DNA of 64,000 nt from Balaenoptera acutorostrata (GCF_949987535.1 NC_080068.1:80067254-80131253); one strand, 5' to 3'; counted from the stretch's first letter, positions 11,285 through 22,664 are shown. Translations and numbers: made by a program. Notes: generated by a model from the letters alone, not told the origin.

Positions 11285-11480
11285 GATCTTTCTCAGCCCC
11301 TCTTTTCCTTAGTCTTTTACATCGAATTGATCATCAAGTGCTTTCTCTGATCACCCACCACTGCCTTTATTCAAGCTCTTAGAGTGTCTTGTCTGGACCA
11401 CTGCAGTGACAATTGCCTTGTCACCGGTCTCCCTTCAGACCCATGCCCACCCCTGTGCTGCACTTAGTACCACAGTATGG
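11285..11480 (+). repeat. Probable L2 LINE fragment (ORF2 end)
   Basis: The phrase 'gtctggaccactgcagtgac' followed by 'ttgtcaccggtctcccttca' parallels the L2 coding end for a Leu-Asp-Tyr-Cys-like block (compare the copy at 37.7-38.6 kb). Diverged and without an open frame. Confidence 0.5.
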
Positions 11481-11589
11481 GGAAATTGTCCATGTTAAGT
11501 GCTTGTCTTCCCAGGAGGCTGGACCTGCTCCCTAAGTTTGTAATCGATGCCTGTTGAGCTGAACTGCTATCCACTGCTGTTCTCCTCTG

Positions 11590-12070
11590 TATCCATCAGA
11601 GTTCAGTCAGAATAAAAGAAGCCATTCTAGGTGTTTCCAAAAGTGGGAACTGAACACAGGGGATTGGTTTGCAAAAGAAGAGTCAAGAGGCCAACAGGAG
11701 AACTTAGGCAATTCAAAGATTAACATGTGCAGGAAGTTGCTGATGTGGGAAGGAGGTAGGGTGGCCAGAGCCCGAAGACTGGCACTGTGCGACCAGGGCT
11801 GAAACATGGCAGGAGGTGGAATGTTTGGAGGGGCTCTCCCACAGAGGAAATGGAGAAATGCAGCCTCTAAGTGAGATGCTGCCAGAGGCCGAAGGGGAGT
11901 GAAAACACCCTGGCTTCTCCCCCACTCCCTCCCGCCAGGCTTCTGCCAGTGCCTTCCAAGAGCCCCGTCCAAATGGAAGCCAAATGGCAAAGGGGCCTGG
12001 GAAACGTAATTGCCGGGACACCGTGCAGAGCCAGGAGGGTGGGGGGTGGGGCTGGGAGCAAATAGATAAC
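11590..12070. repeat. Possible eroded LTR
   Basis: GC-richer block with 'ggaagccaaatggcaaaggg' and 'gcctgggaaacgtaattgcc', phrases seen in several mammalian ERV LTRs. Orientation and family are unclear. The long - strand frame at 11607-12254 (215 codons) runs straight through it and has no retroviral or host protein signature, so I do not call it a gene. Confidence 0.35.
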
Positions 12071-12429
12071 CTATAGGCACCCCCTGATTCTTCTCCCGCT
12101 GCTGCAGCTGCAGATCTGAACTTGCTGTCCCCCCAGCTCCCCTAAATGTAATCAGAACAGCTCCTAGACATCTGCAGGACAAAGACCAAACTCTGAAAAA
12201 TAATAATAGGAATGTATCTGAGAGGCTGGTCAGAGAGGACCTCTGGGAGAACACCCCCCCACAGCACCACAGGTGAGACCCGAGGCCCAGCGAGGGGAGG
12301 GAGGGCTCAGCTCATCTCTCCAGGGTGCGGGGTATTGAATAGGCTTGAGGGCCTGCAGCTGGTCCTGTCGGGACTGTTCAGCAGTGTTATCACAACGAAA
12401 AATAGGAAATAGTCACGTGCGTGTTCGAA
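12071..12429. other. Nothing assigned
   Basis: GC-moderate sequence with C-runs near 12131 and 12254. No repeat, exon or CpG island clearly visible. Confidence 0.35.
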
Positions 12430-12620
12430 ACACTTCTGATAATATTTCGAGGGGCTTTCAGAAGCATCATCCAATTTTATCCTCACAACCAAAGGTAGGA
12501 GGGACATTATTATATCTCATTAAAGTAATGAGTGAGCACAGGAGGCCACAGGAAGGTGAGGTGATATGATCAGAGCTCAGCACAGGCCAGCAACAGGGTG
12601 GTCCCTGAACTCAGGGCCCC
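12430..12620 (-). repeat. MIR SINE
   Basis: Antisense MIR: 'tccaattttatcctcacaac', 'ggagggacattattatatct' and 'gaggccacaggaaggtgagg'. Diverged. Confidence 0.55.
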
Positions 12621-13099
12621 TTATTCCTGGTCAAAGGTTGTTTCCATCAGACCCAGGGACCCAGGCCTGGGGTCTCAAACCTCTCAAAGTCCTTGCAATC
12701 AGGATGGGGCCTCTACACAAGGTTCTCAATACACAAAATGCTGATCAGAAATAATCACACATTAGTTAAAATTAAATGTGAGGTTGATTTTCTTTTTCCA
12801 TTGAACTTCAGACCCTTTAGTTTGGTAATTTAAGTTATCTGTGAGAAAAATGAATTATTAACTAATAAATTAACTTTATTTGGTGGAGAAAAAATAAGCT
12901 CCAACACATGGGAAATGAAGAGGGCAGGAGGAGGTGGGGGAGGACCGGAAGCAATGATATGATTCTTTTCCATCATCCCCTTTCTCTACGTGCAGCCCTT
13001 CATAAAGTCCTCTTATACTTTGTTTATTGGCTAGAATTTTTCTGTTAAAAGAGGGCAAGATGAGGAAGGTTGTGAAATGAGGATAAAATAAAGAGAGCT
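12621..13099. other. Nothing assigned
   Basis: AT-rich in the second half. The 60-codon - strand frame at 12876-13058 has no recognisable features. Confidence 0.35.
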
Positions 13100-13620
13100 T
13101 AAAAATAAACTTGTGGAAATTGGTGCAAACTCTCTGCAGGGCAATTTGATGACACCTATATCAATATCCCTAAAAATATGGCTTTCCTTTGAACCAGCAG
13201 TGTCATGCCTAGGAATTTATCCTAAAGAAATAAATCATGCTTATCCACAAATATATATATGAGAATGCTTATTGCAGCTCTACTTATGAAAATAACAAAT
13301 TATATATTACTTAAATGTCCAGTAATAGAGAATTCATTAAATAATCTGTAGTATGTTCATACAACAGAATGTCATGCAGCCATGGGAAGTGATAGTGTAG
13401 AGAAATGTGTAAATATGTTAAGAAATCAAAGTGAGCTACAAAAATGTATATCAAAAAATGTATGTACATCAAGTTGTTAACACTGACCATCTATAGGTAC
13501 TGTAATTGCAGTTGATTAATTTTTTCTTGCTTATTAATGTATTTTCTAAACTTTCTATACTGAATTTGATCTGGTTATCTTTTTTTAATGTTAAATACAT
13601 CTATTAATGTTAAGGTAAAG
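13100..13620 (+). repeat. L1M LINE 3' UTR
   Basis: Old L1 in sense: 'ggaatttatcctaaagaaat', 'gcttattgcagctctactta', 'taaatgtccagtaatagaga' and 'acagaatgtcatgcagccat'. L1MC/L1ME-like. It abuts a second L1 piece in the opposite direction. Confidence 0.8.
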
Positions 13621-13629
13621 ATGGATAAT

Positions 13630-14770
13630 TATTTTAATCAGGTTTATTAAGGTATATTCTGTATATACAGAAAATACTACATTTTAGTATATAGTGTTAT
13701 GAGTTTTGACAAATATATACAACACAATCAAGATACATATTTTCCATCACCCCAAATAAGTTCCCTTGAGTCTCTCTGTAATCAATCCCTTCTCCACTCT
13801 CAATCACTGATCTATTTTTCTCTCATATAAATAGAATCATATCATGTGTAACCTTTTGAATCTGACTTCTTTAACTTAGCATCAAATTTTAAAATTATAT
13901 TCTTGCATGAATTAGCAGTTCATAGTACGAATATAGCATAAAAATTTGTATATCCATTCATGAGTTGATAAACATTTGGGTTGCTTTTAATTTTGAGCTA
14001 TTATGAATAAATAGCTGGGTTTGGTGTAGACATATGTTTTCATTTAATATACATTTCATAAATACGTAGAAGTGGGATTGCTGGGTCACATGGTAAGTGT
14101 ATGTTTAGCTTTATAAGAAATAACCAAACTGTTTTCCAAAGTGGCTGCACCATCCCAAGCCTCACCAGCACTTGGTATTTACAGGTTTTTTGTTTGTTCA
14201 TTTTTTTTTTAAGCCATTCTGATAGGTATGTAGGGGTACCTTATGGTTTTAATTTGCATTTATTTAATGACTAATGATATTGGGCATCTTTTCATATACT
14301 TATTTGCATCTGTGTCTCTTCTTTGGTGAAAAGTTTGTTCAAATCTTTCACTTGTTTTTGGAGGGATTGTTTCTTTTCTTATTACTGAGTTACAAGACTC
14401 TTTCTTTGTTCTAGATACAAATCTCTTATTGATATGCAATTAGTAAATTTTTTCCCAGTTTGTGGCTCTTCTTTTAACAGTATTTTTAAACAGAAATTAT
14501 TTATTTTGATGAAGTTCAACATTAATCCTTATGAATTGTGCTTTTGTGTAGTATCTATGAAATCTTTTAACCCAAGGTCACAAAGATTTTCTCCAATGTT
14601 TCCTTCAAGAGTTTTATAGCTTTAGGTTTTACATTCAGGTCTTTCTTTAGTCAGGTATGTGTTTGCAAATATTTTCTCCTAATTTGTGCCCTGTTTTTCC
14701 ATATTTATAATATCTTTTGGTGGAAAAAGTTTGCAATTTTGATGAAGTAAAAACCAATTTTTATGGCTTG
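13630..14770 (-). repeat. L1M LINE 3' part (ORF2 end and 3' UTR)
   Basis: Antisense L1: 'gttattaaggtatattctg'-like start (here 'ggtttattaaggtatattct'), 'gtgggattgctgggtcacat', 'gttttccaaagtggctgcac', 'tttaatttgcatttatttaa' and 'tctttcactt'. About 1.1 kb survives with many stops. Head-to-tail contact with the + L1M at 13100 shows two separate insertions. Confidence 0.85.
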
Positions 14771-14794
14771 TGTGAATGTTCTTACACTTACATT

Positions 14795-14938
14795 AGAAAA
14801 CACACTCACACACACACAACTTTTTCTCTTTCCCTCCCTCTCTACCTCCCTTCTTTCCGTTTTCCCTCCCCCTTCTTTCCTCTCTCCTTATCTTTCCTTT
14901 CTTTCCTCCTCCTTCCCTCCCTCCTTCCTTTCCTGGCA
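14795..14938. repeat. (CA)n and polypyrimidine (CCTT)n tract
   Basis: A short CACACA run near 14807 is followed by about 120 bases of almost pure C/T on the + strand, in CCCT, CTTT and CCTT units. Frames here read as serine/leucine/phenylalanine-rich (+) and arginine/lysine/glutamate-rich (-) low complexity, not genes. Confidence 0.9.
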
Positions 14939-16309
14939 GAGAAAGGCCTAAGAGATTGGCAGAGGGCAATGTAACACAATGGTCTATGAAAACCCAGCTC
15001 CTCTTGAGGGTTTCTGCACACTGTGGCTTTCAGGACACAAGTCATAAGCATAAAAGAGGTAGATGAGCAAACTTGGTGAATAAAATCACAGAAAGATTAT
15101 AAATAGCAGCCTTGTGGTTAAGGGGATTATTAAACCCACACACTTCATAACCACTCTTCAAAGGTGAGATGGGCACACATTTTCCCTCTTGTGTCTCAAA
15201 ATTTAAAGGGGGGATTGCTCTGTGGAAATAAGTGAATACAAATGAATTCATTATTACTTGCCTTCAAAGGGCATATTTCAACACTTTCAATCCAAAAATT
15301 TGACTATGGAAGTTGAAACCTTGGTCAGTGAAGCCCATTTTCCAGGGTTAGGGAGTGTTTGGACAGGTATCTTATTTCATGGCTCAAAAAAGGCCAGGGC
15401 CACTTCACAAGTGTTTTATGACTTGCACGAATTTGAGGTCTTAAGCTGACCTCCATTTTATATAGCGTTGCATATGAGTTAAGGGCCAATTAATAAAAAC
15501 AAAGAAATGTGAAAAGTATAATGTGTCTGAACAAAAATATTTAAAATCAATAATGAACTGGCTGAGAGAAAAATCAAAATGAAAAATAAAAATCCCTTAT
15601 CCCTATGAGATCATTCAAGGAGGAAAAACTTGAGGTCAAACATAAATTTTCATAGTACTATGTTCCAGGAATCACAGTATCCCTCTCTCTCCCTACCTTT
15701 GTCTCAGACTTGGGATTGGCAAAAAAAAAAAAAAAAAGCAGGGCTTTGAAGGAAAATACCTTCCAAATTCTCTTTCAGTTCCCCATGTTTGGACAGGAAC
15801 CGCCTCAGGACCCTTGAACAAATAAAGAAATCAAGACACTGACATATAAGGTGGCAAATGGTTTTGTAAGCATTGGTGTCAAGACTTGGAACAAACATCT
15901 ACTTTTATTGGGCTGCACTCTTTTTTGATACCTAGAAATAAAGAGTGGAGGATAGAGCAAAGGAAGGAGCATTGACAGCCAACATGTTCTCCAGACCAGT
16001 GAAGTGTAACACAGTTTGCTCCCTGTTTCTCTAGGACACTTTTGGAGTCTTAGGAAGTGATTCAATACGTGACAATTCACATTTCTTTCTGAATGTCCGG
16101 AACAAAGAAACCTGTGGACAGGACATGAGCCAAATAAATAGGTGTGTGGAGGCACCCAGGGTTTTACAATGACTCCTCTTTATGGACCCTTTAATGACAG
16201 GACTCTAAGAATTTTTGTAGGAGGATGAAGGCATAGACCAGGCCTTCCTTAGAACTCTGTTGTTCCCACGGCTGCCATTTGGCACCTGGCACTTACTGGC
16301 TTGAGTTAT
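14939..16309. other. Unassigned stretch
   Basis: No gene or named repeat. An A17 tract lies near 15720-15737. Small frames (for example 15805-16155, -, 116 codons) lack family features. Confidence 0.35.
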
Positions 16310-16450
16310 GGTTAGCTGTCCTCATAGAAATGACTTTCTCCCCTGGCTAAATCTTAAGTTCCCCGAGGGCAGGAACACCCACAGTACAACATAGTAAAGT
16401 CTTGTATACAATAGGAATACAATAAATATTTACTGATTGATATTTATTGA
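16310..16450 (+). repeat. L2 LINE 3' end
   Basis: Typical L2 terminus in sense: 'taaatcttaagttccccgag', 'ggcaggaaca' and 'caataaatatttactgattg'. Confidence 0.75.
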
Positions 16451-16724
16451 TGTAAACACAAGGGTATATACAGCTTCTAGAAGATTTTAAAACAATAACT
16501 GAAATAATCTTATACAACTCCTAGAATAACAATACAAAATATTTGGACTCTTTCCATGATGTATGTTTTTTTACATAGAATTTTAAAATTTTAGTGCCCA
16601 TTGCAACGTTATCACAAGTGTAACTTTCAGCTTCCTTTACAACCCTATAAGTCTAAGCAAAAACCACTTTAAATTTCTACATTTGTGTCCATCCTTAAAG
16701 CCATCAAATAAAAGGCACTTTAAC

Positions 16725-16800
16725 CTGATGTGTCCATATATGTAAAGTGATTAGAACAGTGCCTGCCATATGTGTGTGTTAGCAGTTATTACTGAAGGTA
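16725..16800 (+). repeat. MIR SINE 3' fragment
   Basis: Contains 'gtaaagtgattagaacagtg' and 'cctgccatat', followed by a TG run and 'agcagttattact', the MIR 3' end. Confidence 0.55.
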
Positions 16801-16894
16801 CCTGTGGCAGATTGGATTATTGTTCACAGCTCTTTACTCTCTCCCTGTAATGGAATTATATGTCCACATTCTGTGATGTGGCTTTGCTGTGCCT

Positions 16895-16995
16895 TCCAGA
16901 GTAGCTGTGAGGACAATGTAAAAGAGTGTGTGTGTGTATGTGTGTGTGTGTGTGTCCCCGTATCTGAAACATAATAAGTGCTCATTAAGAATTTG
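16895..16995 (+). repeat. MIR/L2-type 3' end interrupted by (TG)n
   Basis: The phrase 'gtagctgtgaggacaatgta' runs into a TG microsatellite (16926-16955), then 'acataataagtgctcattaa', a MIR/L2 terminus. Its distal part forms the left arm of the inverted duplication described separately. Confidence 0.5.
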
Positions 16996-17627
16996 TTGGA
17001 TGAATAAAGGCCTAAACCTAAGGAAAAAAGGACCTTACCTCTATGTCTTATATATATCAATACTATAACCATATCCTTTTCTTTGAAGGATATGTATTAG
17101 TCAGCTATTGCTGTGATAATAGTGTATAACAAACACTATATATAACAATATATATATCTCCCTGTCTAACTTTGAGCTCTATGACTTGCTTTGGCTAATG
17201 AAATATTAGGAGATATTATGCAATCAGAGGTTTTAAATGTACTTTTCCAGCTTGGTTTGGCCTCTTAATTTTCTGAATCCACCATGACCTGGTAGCTGCT
17301 GATCTCACAAGAGACTTAGGGAGCAGACTTGAACTCAAACTAAAATAAAGCCACCCAGTCAACCCACAGACTCATGACTCAAAGATCTTGATGTTGTAAA
17401 CCACCAAGGTTTTTAGAGTTGTTTGTTATGCACTATTATCACAGCAATAGCTGACTAATACATAACCGTGAAAGAAAAGGACACGGTCACAGTACTGAGA
17501 TAAATATAGATATATATATATGACATATATATAAATAGAGATAAGATAGCCTTTTATTCTCAAGTTTAGACATTTATTCACTCAACAAATTCTTAATGAG
17601 ATTTTATTAAGTTCCAGACATGGTGAT
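16958..17627. repeat. Inverted duplication, roughly 180-bp arms and 286-bp spacer
   Basis: The left arm (about 16958-17134) matches the reverse complement of the right arm (about 17421-17627). The inner 44 bases (17091-17134 against 17421-17464) differ at one site. The outer block 'ctcattaagaatttgttg' is identical. The middle shares 'ccttttcttt' and other blocks, but the right arm has an expanded AT tract near 17505-17535. Both arms join the same MIR/L2 end to the same LTR end through the same intervening DNA, so independent insertions do not explain it. The spacer is LTR sequence. Confidence 0.85.
17150..17464 (+). mobile_element. MaLR-type LTR (MLT1-like)
   Basis: Contains 'atgacttgctttggctaatg', 'gcagacttgaactc', and the end 'gttgtttgttatgcactatt' to 'gctgactaataca', typical of a mammalian LTR 3' end. 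Its terminal 44 bases are repeated in inverted orientation at 17091-17134. Confidence 0.6.
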
Positions 17628-18265
17628 AAAGATTTAAAATTAATAATATTAAAGAAAAAGGGCCCACATAATACATAAGGTTGTTTTAGCTTGTTCTTCC
17701 TCCCCCAGTGACTGGTGTTCAAATCCTTCTCCCCATCTCACTCTTCAAAAACCTAAACCCCCATACCCACCATATACACAGCCCTCTCAAATCCCTAAGG
17801 GCTGCCTGCCACTTTCCCTGGGCTGGGGGATTTCCAGCCAAGAGTGGAAATTCCACATTCTCCTGCATCTTCTCATCTGTCTGCGGCTGACTGTGATAAG
17901 CAGTTGAGGAACTGCAGGACACCTGGCTACTGGATGCCCAAATACTGCTTGTTGTCCTGCCTGCCTGGCAACACTCATCATCCACGTTGCCATCTCTCAC
18001 TATAAGTATCCCACGGCTGGAGCCAGATCATTACTGAAATATCTCAGCATTTAGCTCGTAAGAGCCACAAAATCAACATTCAACCTGCTTCTTTTTAGTT
18101 CATCTTCCTCAGAGGGCTTGGGTGCCCAGGCAATGCTTGAGAAGGTCTCATCGTGGAAACAGGAACAGAGAGAAAGATTTTGAAGTATTGCTGTTGGTAA
18201 CCCCTACAGCTGGGTCTTGATACCTTCTGGTTGCAAAAAAACTCTGTGAAACACAGACTTCAGAG
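17628..18265. other. Unassigned stretch
   Basis: No repeat recognised. The overlapping frames around 17708-18000 show no family resemblance. Confidence 0.35.
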
Positions 18266-18659
18266 CAAGGAATATTATCAGGGATAAACGAGGAACACTA
18301 CAGAATCGTGAGGGGTATCAATTTACCAGGGAGACATAACAATCCTAAATGTGTGTGCATCTAACAACAGAGCTTCAAAATGTGTGGAACAAATATTAAT
18401 AGAACAGGAAAGAGAAATAGACAGATCTTCAATTACAGTTGAAGCGTCCAACACTCCTCCCTAGTATCAATAGAATAAGCAGACAGAAAATCAGTAAGGC
18501 TAAAGAAGACCTGAATAATACTATCAACCAAGTTAACCTAATTGACATTTGTAGAAGACTCCAAAATGTCAGAATAGACATTCTTTTCAAGTACACATGG
18601 AACATTCACCAAGGTAAACAATGTACTTGGCCATAAAACACATTTCAACAAAATTTTTA

Positions 18660-18910
18660 TTATTTTTTTATTTTATTTATTTTTTATGTAACATTTATTT
18701 CTAAAGGTTTACAAGATATGATTTTAAAATGGGTGTATTTTATGGTTTTTATATTAATTGATACAAACATAGCAAAATACCTATGTGTATAAATTATTTG
18801 GCCAGTATCTGCTCACTTCATACCTTTAAGAAAGAGAATATAAGGTCATTTGCAATAATAATAATTAACTAGTTAATAACATAAACCAAGCTAAAATAAT
18901 TTTTAAAGAA
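18660..18910 (-). pseudogene. Orphan retroposed insert with 15-bp TSD (likely mRNA 3' end)
   Basis: The 15-base direct repeat 'tcaacaaaattttta' lies at 18645-18659 and 18911-18925. The insert starts (+ strand) with a T-rich run (18660-18686), the antisense of an A-tail. TTTATT at 18694-18699 is an antisense AATAAA poly(A) signal about 10 bases from the tail. These are the marks of L1-mediated retroposition of a polyadenylated transcript. The roughly 225-bp body matches no repeat I know, so a 5'-truncated processed pseudogene of a 3' UTR is likely. The parent gene is unknown. Confidence 0.7.
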
Positions 18911-19399
18911 TCAACAAAATTTTTAATTGAAATCATGCAAAAGATTTCTAAGACCACAATGGAATTAAATTAGAAATCAATATCAGAAATACACGAGGAA
19001 AATCCCCAAATATTTGGAAATTAAACAGCATGCTTCTAAATAGAAGTAGATCAGAGAGGATTTCACAAGGAGCCTTAGAAAATATTTTGAGTTGAGTGGA
19101 AATAAAAATAAAGTGTATAAAAATTTGTAGGATGCAACCAAAGCAGAGATTAGAAACAAAGGTATAAGATTAAATGATTATATTAGTTATAAAAGGATGG
19201 AAATCAATTATCTAAGTGTTCATCTTAAGAAATTATAAAAAGAAGAGCAAATTAAACCCAAAGCAAGCAGAAGGAAGGAAATGATAAAGGTAAGATCAGA
19301 AATTAATGAAACCAACAACTGATTCTTCATAAAGATCGATGAAATTTATAAACATCTAGCTGCACTGATCAAGACAAAAAGAGACAACACAGCCAGCCC

Positions 19400-19810
19400 C
19401 ACCTGTGCAGAGAGAATTCTGCTCATCCTGCTATTGAGAAACGTCAACTTAAGAAAGAGTGTGACTTTTCTAAGAGAAGTAAAATGACACCCCCCTAAAA
19501 ATAGTGTTCAAGAGTGGAAAGGGAAAAACATCCAGAAAATTCAGCAAGAGGGTGTCTGAAAAATTTAGGAAGCATGTAAATACTCCTAGTAGGACGTGAG
19601 ATGGAGCAACCTCAGCAAATGAGAAACACAAAGTCCACGGAGAGAAACAACAGATAAAATAGCATCAAAATGAAATAAAAAGTCTCCTAGGATGAGAATA
19701 ACAGGTAGTAACTTAAAATAAAGAAGGACTGCAAGGAAACAAAAATTATTTTCTTGAAGTTAATAAAAAGTGTATAAAAAATAAATTAATTAACCATTTT
19801 GTACAGGTTT
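19400..19810. other. Unknown block inside L1M ORF2
   Basis: L1 sequence stops after 'gatcaagacaaaaagagac' and resumes at 'gcaaattaccaatatcagg', which are adjacent in intact L1. The 410 bases between are not L1. They end in 'ggtttaaaaaaag', a possible A-tail. The flanks are A/G-rich, so a target-site duplication ('aaaaagagac' against 'aaagaaagac') is only suggestive. Confidence 0.55.
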
Positions 19811-21296
19811 AAAAAAAGAAAGACGATGCAAATTACCAATATCAGGAATAAGAAAAGTGATATCTCTTCTCTTATAAATCCTACAGACATTAAAAGGAAA
19901 ATAGAATATTATGAAAAACTATGTCAATAAATTTGATAGCTTGACTAAAATGGACCAATTCCTTTAAAAACACAAATTCCCCAAACTCACCAAATATAAC
20001 CTCAATAGCCCTATCTCTATTAATGAAACTGAATTTTTAGTTTAAGAGTCTTCCCACAAAGGAAACTCCAAGTCCATATGGCTTCACTGGAATTCTACCA
20101 AATATTTAAGGAAGAAAAATGCCAATTTTTTTTTCTTTTGCAGAAAATTGAAGAGGAAATATTTCCAAACTTATTCTATAAGGTCAGCCTTACTCTGATA
20201 CAAAAACAAGACAAATATATTTTAAGAAAACTACAGACCAAGATAGATACAAAAATTCTAGACAAATTTTAGCAAATCAATTCCAACAATATAAAAACAT
20301 CATAACTTAGTAGAGTTTAGCCCAGGAAGGCAAGATTCGTCTAACATTTGAAATTCACCACATTAACAAAAACGAAAACCATATGAGCATCTCCATAGAC
20401 TTAGGAAAAACATTTTATTAACTCCAACACTCATTCCTGACAAAAATTCTCAGAAACTAGAAACCTCCTCAACTTGATAAGAAGCAGCTATGAAAAACCT
20501 ACAGCTAACATCATATATAATAATGAGATATCCAATGTTTTCTCCCTAAGATTAGGAAAAAGACAAGGATGTCCACTCTCACTACTTCTATTCAACATTC
20601 TACTGAAAGTTCTAGCCAGTGAAATTAGGCGAGAGAAAAAAAATAAAGGATTTATATCCAGACTATATAAATAATTCTCAAAAACCCATAATAAGAAAAC
20701 AGAAGCCCAATTTTTAAAAGTGGACAAATGATTTGAACCAACACTGCTAAAAGGACGTACAAATGGAAAATAAGCACGTGAAAAGGTGCTCAACATCATT
20801 AGTAGTAAAGGAAATGAAAAACTATGGTGAGATACCACTTCACACATCTTAGAATGGAAAAAGTAATGGTCAATATCAAGTGCTAGTGAGGATGCAGAGC
20901 AAGTAGAACTCTCCTACATTACTGGCAGGAGTGCAAAATGTACAGCATTTAAAAAAAGAGTTTGGCAGTTCCTAATAAATTTACTTACAATATACTTGCC
21001 ATATGACCCAGGAATTTCACTCTTAGGTATTTATCCTAGAGAAAAGAAAGCTAAGTATGTGAATACTCATAGTGGCTTTATTTTTAATACAGAAAAACTT
21101 AAAACAGCCCAATATCTACTACCTGGTATATGGTTAAACAAACTGTGATACATCCATACAATGGAGAACTATTCACAAATAAAAAGAGACCAACTCCTCT
21201 GATACATGCAACAACATGGATAAATATCACACCCATTATGCTAGATGACTAAAGTCAGATTCAAAAGACTACACAGTGTATTTTCCATTTATATGA

Positions 21297-21656
21297 TGCC
21301 ATAAGCTGAATGTTTTTGTCCCCAAAGTTCATGTTAAATCCAAACCCCCAATGTGATGGTATTTGGAGGTGGAGCCTTTGGGAGGTGATTAGGTCATGAG
21401 GGTGGAGCTCTCATGAATGGGATTAGTGCCCTTATAAAGGAGACCTCAGCTCCCTTGCCCTTTCTGCCAGATGAGGACACAGCAAAATGCCGGCCATCTA
21501 TGAACCAGGAAGTAGGCTCTCACCAGACACTGAATCTGCTAGTGACTTGATCTTGGGCTTCTCAGTCTCTTGAACTGTGAGAAACAAATTTCTGTTCTTT
21601 TTAAGCTACCTAGTTCATGGTATATTTGTTATAACAGCCCTGAATGAACTAGGACA
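21297..21656 (+). mobile_element. MaLR-type solo LTR in an L1 3' UTR
   Basis: Full-length 360-bp LTR starting TG and ending CA: 'accccc'-type start 'ccccaatgtgatggtatt', 'gggaggtgattaggtcatga', 'ggattagtgcccttataaag', 'ctcaccagacactgaatctg' and 'aactgtgagaaacaaatttc'. It is flanked by a 5-bp duplication TATGA (21292-21296 and 21657-21661), as expected for MaLR/ERVL insertion. L1 3' UTR continues on both sides. MLT1-like by memory. Confidence 0.85.
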
Positions 21657-22014
21657 TATGATGATCTGAAAAAGGCAAAATGTTATAGAGACAAAAAACA
21701 GACCAGTAGTTGCTGGGGTGAGCCAAAGAGAGGGGTTGATTACACACAGGCATGAAGGAATTTTTGTGGAGTGATGGAAATGTTCTGTCTCAATTATGGT
21801 GGTCACCTGACCGCATGCAGTTGTCAATACTAACAGAATGGTTAAAAAAAAAAAAAAAAAGTAGGTGGGCAGGGCTAGAATTCAAACCTGGCTTCCCATA
21901 CCCAAAGAATCAGAATGGGTTCCCTGCGAGCTGCCCATGGGAAGTCTATCAGTGGGATTGCACTGGGATCTGTACTCCCTTTGTGCCCTTCAATGTGGCC
22001 TAGTGAAGGAGCAC

Positions 22015-22115
22015 ACCCTGAGACCCCATTGTCAGCTCTGTCACTAAACAGCTGTTACCGTGGGTATGTCACCTCCTGTTTCGGTCCTGTTTTCTCATCT
22101 GTGAATTACCCCAGG
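22015..22115 (+). repeat. MIR SINE fragment (weak)
   Basis: Contains 'agctctgtcactaaacagct', 'tgggtatgtcacctcctgtt' and 'tttctcatctgtgaatt', the MIR core in sense. Confidence 0.5.
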
Positions 22116-22224
22116 AGGACTATACATGTCAAGCTTAGTCCAGCTCTAAATTTCTATGATTTTCCCCGAGGTTCTTTCCTTCTGTTGGAGACTCAGCAGT
22201 TCAACTCCAATCCATCTACCTTTG

Positions 22225-22400
22225 GAGTTTTAAGTACTTTTTCAGACCTCAGCTCATTGGCCCTCACAAAATCCTGTAAGGGAGCTAATTATCCTTATTT
22301 CATTGTTTAAGAAACGGAAACCCAGAAAGATTCATTAATCTACCCAGTCACAAAATCGTCACAAAAAGCAGAACCAGTACTCTCATCTTTCCAGTGGCCC
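22225..22400 (-). repeat. MIR SINE
   Basis: Antisense MIR: 'ccctcacaaaatcctgtaag', 'attatccttatttcattgtt', 'agaaacggaaacccagaaag' and 'ctacccagtcacaaaatcg'. Confidence 0.65.
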
Positions 22401-22664
22401 AGTCCCAACTGTAGGTAGGACCAGCTGTTGAGCTCCAGATCTGTTCAGGTGTCTCTCTGTCCTCCATTAGGTTTAGGGATCTTGTGAAAATCTTTTATGT
22501 GGTCCAACAGTTTTCTAGTCAGATAAGCAAAAAATGGGCCAAACAGAAAATGGTACTTATATACTGTCATAAAGCCTGGTCTTCAGAGGTCAACGTCGAT
22601 CCAGAATGCAAAGCAGAACACACTGCTGCTGGCCCCATTGGCTCGTTAACAGAAGATCCTTCAG

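Larger units (their letters stand above)
18270..21845 (+). pseudogene. L1M LINE, broken ORF2 and 3' UTR, with three insertions
   Basis: Sense-strand L1: the endonuclease region starts with 'agacataacaatcctaaatg'. The reverse-transcriptase region includes 'ccatatggcttcactgga' (19.8-20.7 kb) and 'acaaggatgtccactctcac'. The 3' UTR includes 'gcagttcctaataaatt' and 'tacaatggagaactattc', running to about 21845. The reverse-transcriptase motif region survives only as 60-70-codon frames (20078-20272, 20474-20674). A deletion joins the reverse-transcriptase part to the 3' UTR near 20670. It is interrupted by a 251-bp orphan insert (18660-18910), a roughly 410-bp unknown block (19400-19810) and an LTR (21297-21656). 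Inactive. Confidence 0.85.

Noticed and set aside
11860..12070. GC-rich patch considered as a CpG island promoter
   Set aside because: CpG count is low for the GC content and the sequence looks like an old LTR.
11607..12254. 215-codon - strand open frame
   Set aside because: Runs through a GC-richer, possibly LTR-derived block. Sequence is rich in Pro/Ser/Leu with no recognisable domain and overlaps other frames on both strands.
20078..20674. Open frames resembling a reverse transcriptase
   Set aside because: Pieces of a dead L1M ORF2, cut by stops, indels and insertions.
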